Positions 21,931-31,497 of a stretch of 31,497 bases of DNA are shown here, in pieces. Every line of letters begins with the position of its first letter. Position 1 is the first letter of the stretch. Source of the stretch: Phallusia fumigata (lineage: Eukaryota > Chordata > Ascidiacea > Phlebobranchia > Ascidiidae); the NCBI GenBank assembly GCA_008931825.1, contig QXVZ01001779.1:1-31497 (forward strand), written 5' to 3'. The position numbers were made by a program, and so were the translations under genes. The notes beneath the pieces were generated by a model. That model saw only the letters and a program-made list of their open reading frames with translations. It was not told the origin of the DNA and ran no database searches.

Positions 21931-22906
21931 CTACAGACNATAAGTTGTTCCTAAAAGCAAAACCATACCGCTTGAAGCCCATAACCGAGGTCTGCGATAC
22001 GCAAGCATCTACTTCTTGTAATCAGTGGTGTACATTCAGGAGCTTCGCCAAAAACAGAAATGGAAGACAACTTTGTTAGAGATGTCAATTACAAAAATGA
22101 ACCAAGTTACTCAGGAAAAGCAGTGTTTCTTACACTGCATTTCAGATAAAAATTACTATTTAACAACATATCAATTTAAAAATAAAAAAAAATTAGTTTG
22201 TCATGTAAACCTTTTTCCTTGTATATTCTATGTTATCGTTCGTCCAAAATTATAGAATTTAGTTCAGTCAGGTATTTGACATCTCATTTAATCAAGGATA
22301 TGGCGACATCCGGCGAATAGCTTTGTGAAAGAGAACGCGTTCATTCGAGGCCAGCAGACACTTGATAACGGGGGCGGGTGCAAACAATACAAATGCGTAG
22401 ATCACCATTGCATTAAATAGTATAGAAGCTGGCCCCGGACACATCCCATACTGGATTATACAGGGCGTGCATCAACATACTAAGCACTTGGCGCGAATGA
22501 GTGCAGCAAAGCAGTAATATAATACTTTGACGGTTGACAACGGGCTAGTAACGTAACGAGATCATGTGACATGCGCGCAAGATTTTAAAACAAAACGACG
22601 CGATACGATAATGGGGCGTAGAGTAAGCATAGAGTGGGGAGTGTAGTTATTATATAGTAGCTTAATACAGCTGAGCAGCAGTGGACAAAAACAAAGAGGG
22701 TAAACACATGGAACCGACAAGCGACGCGTTTTTGCGAAGTTGATCAACGGTTTGTGGTTCATACTAAGACGTCATCTGATCACGTGGTCCCGCGACGTGC
22801 GACCTGCAGCGGTGACACAAAGTCGGAGACGAAACTCAATGGAAGAGACAAGGTTTTGGTGGAAAGAGCAGTCAGGACTTGGCATTGGGAAAGCTAGGTG
22901 GCGCTG

Positions 22907-31293
<8,387 letters not shown>

Positions 31294-31497
31294 CTAAAAG
31301 AAGGAAGTAAAATTAGTTTCGAGCAGCCAATCAATATCTGAAAATACAATAGTATTTATAGAGTCCAGTCTGCTGGTTATCCAACTACATTGGTCTAGCA
31401 GCATTAGTTTCACCAGTACTTATTAAGACAGGATAAATTTTGCATACATACAACAACTGAAGAAGAATGGAAAAAATGACATATGTGTTGTACATTG
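31294..31497 (-). other. Intron at the right edge
   Basis: Upstream of the PH exon acceptor (cttttag) there is AT-rich DNA with no coding similarity to the BAR domain. The next exon is outside the window. Confidence 0.6.

Overview
The window is intron-rich eukaryotic DNA, AT-rich, with GT-AG introns of mostly 60-600 bp and metazoan-specific genes. There is no prokaryotic gene organisation. The three genes are animal families: a receptor tyrosine phosphatase with two catalytic domains, a PP6 regulatory (SAPS) subunit, and an ASAP-type Arf GAP. Short introns, strong chordate-like similarity and clear signs of high heterozygosity suggest an invertebrate chordate, most likely an ascidian such as Ciona. 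The organism is an inference, not read directly from the sequence.

Layout. (1) About 150-5540, + strand: 3' part of a receptor-type protein tyrosine phosphatase (Ig domain, transmembrane helix, juxtamembrane segment, domain D1, domain D2, stop at 5540). Its 5' end lies outside the window. (2) 5541-7248: 3' UTR and intergenic DNA. (3) 7249-17967, + strand: a complete gene for a PP6 regulatory subunit (PPP6R3-like). I rebuild 22 coding exons in consistent phase, giving 1052 residues. (4) 17968-21217: the interval between two convergent 3' ends, with no gene I can name. (5) 21218-31293, - strand: a 5'-truncated ASAP1-like gene. PH, ArfGAP, ankyrin, proline-rich linker and SH3 parts are present (903 residues visible); the BAR-domain exons lie beyond the right edge.

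Assembly state. Six isolated single N characters occur (1095, 1541, 2716, 14396, 21939, 24425). Each sits exactly between two direct copies of the same sequence: 117, 84, about 240, about 1300, about 1690 and 49 bp. Three pairs are identical and three show SNP or indel differences like those between alleles. The duplicated exons would break the reading frame if both copies were used. I therefore read them as overlapping contig ends or haplotypes placed side by side, not as biological duplications. Removing one copy of each makes all three gene models phase-consistent and shortens the true locus by roughly 3.4 kb.

Function. The three genes share themes of phosphatase and small-GTPase signalling (tyrosine dephosphorylation at the membrane, PP6 targeting, Arf-GTP hydrolysis with cytoskeletal scaffolding), but nothing shows that they act together; adjacency looks incidental. 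I did not find a new multi-gene system. The points most worth a second look are the atypical catalytic residues in both phosphatase domains, the parallel exon structure of D1 and D2, a 26-nt microexon and a probable GC-AG intron in the ASAP gene, a tandem NAGNAG acceptor in the PP6 subunit gene, and an unexplained more GC-rich stretch between the convergent genes.
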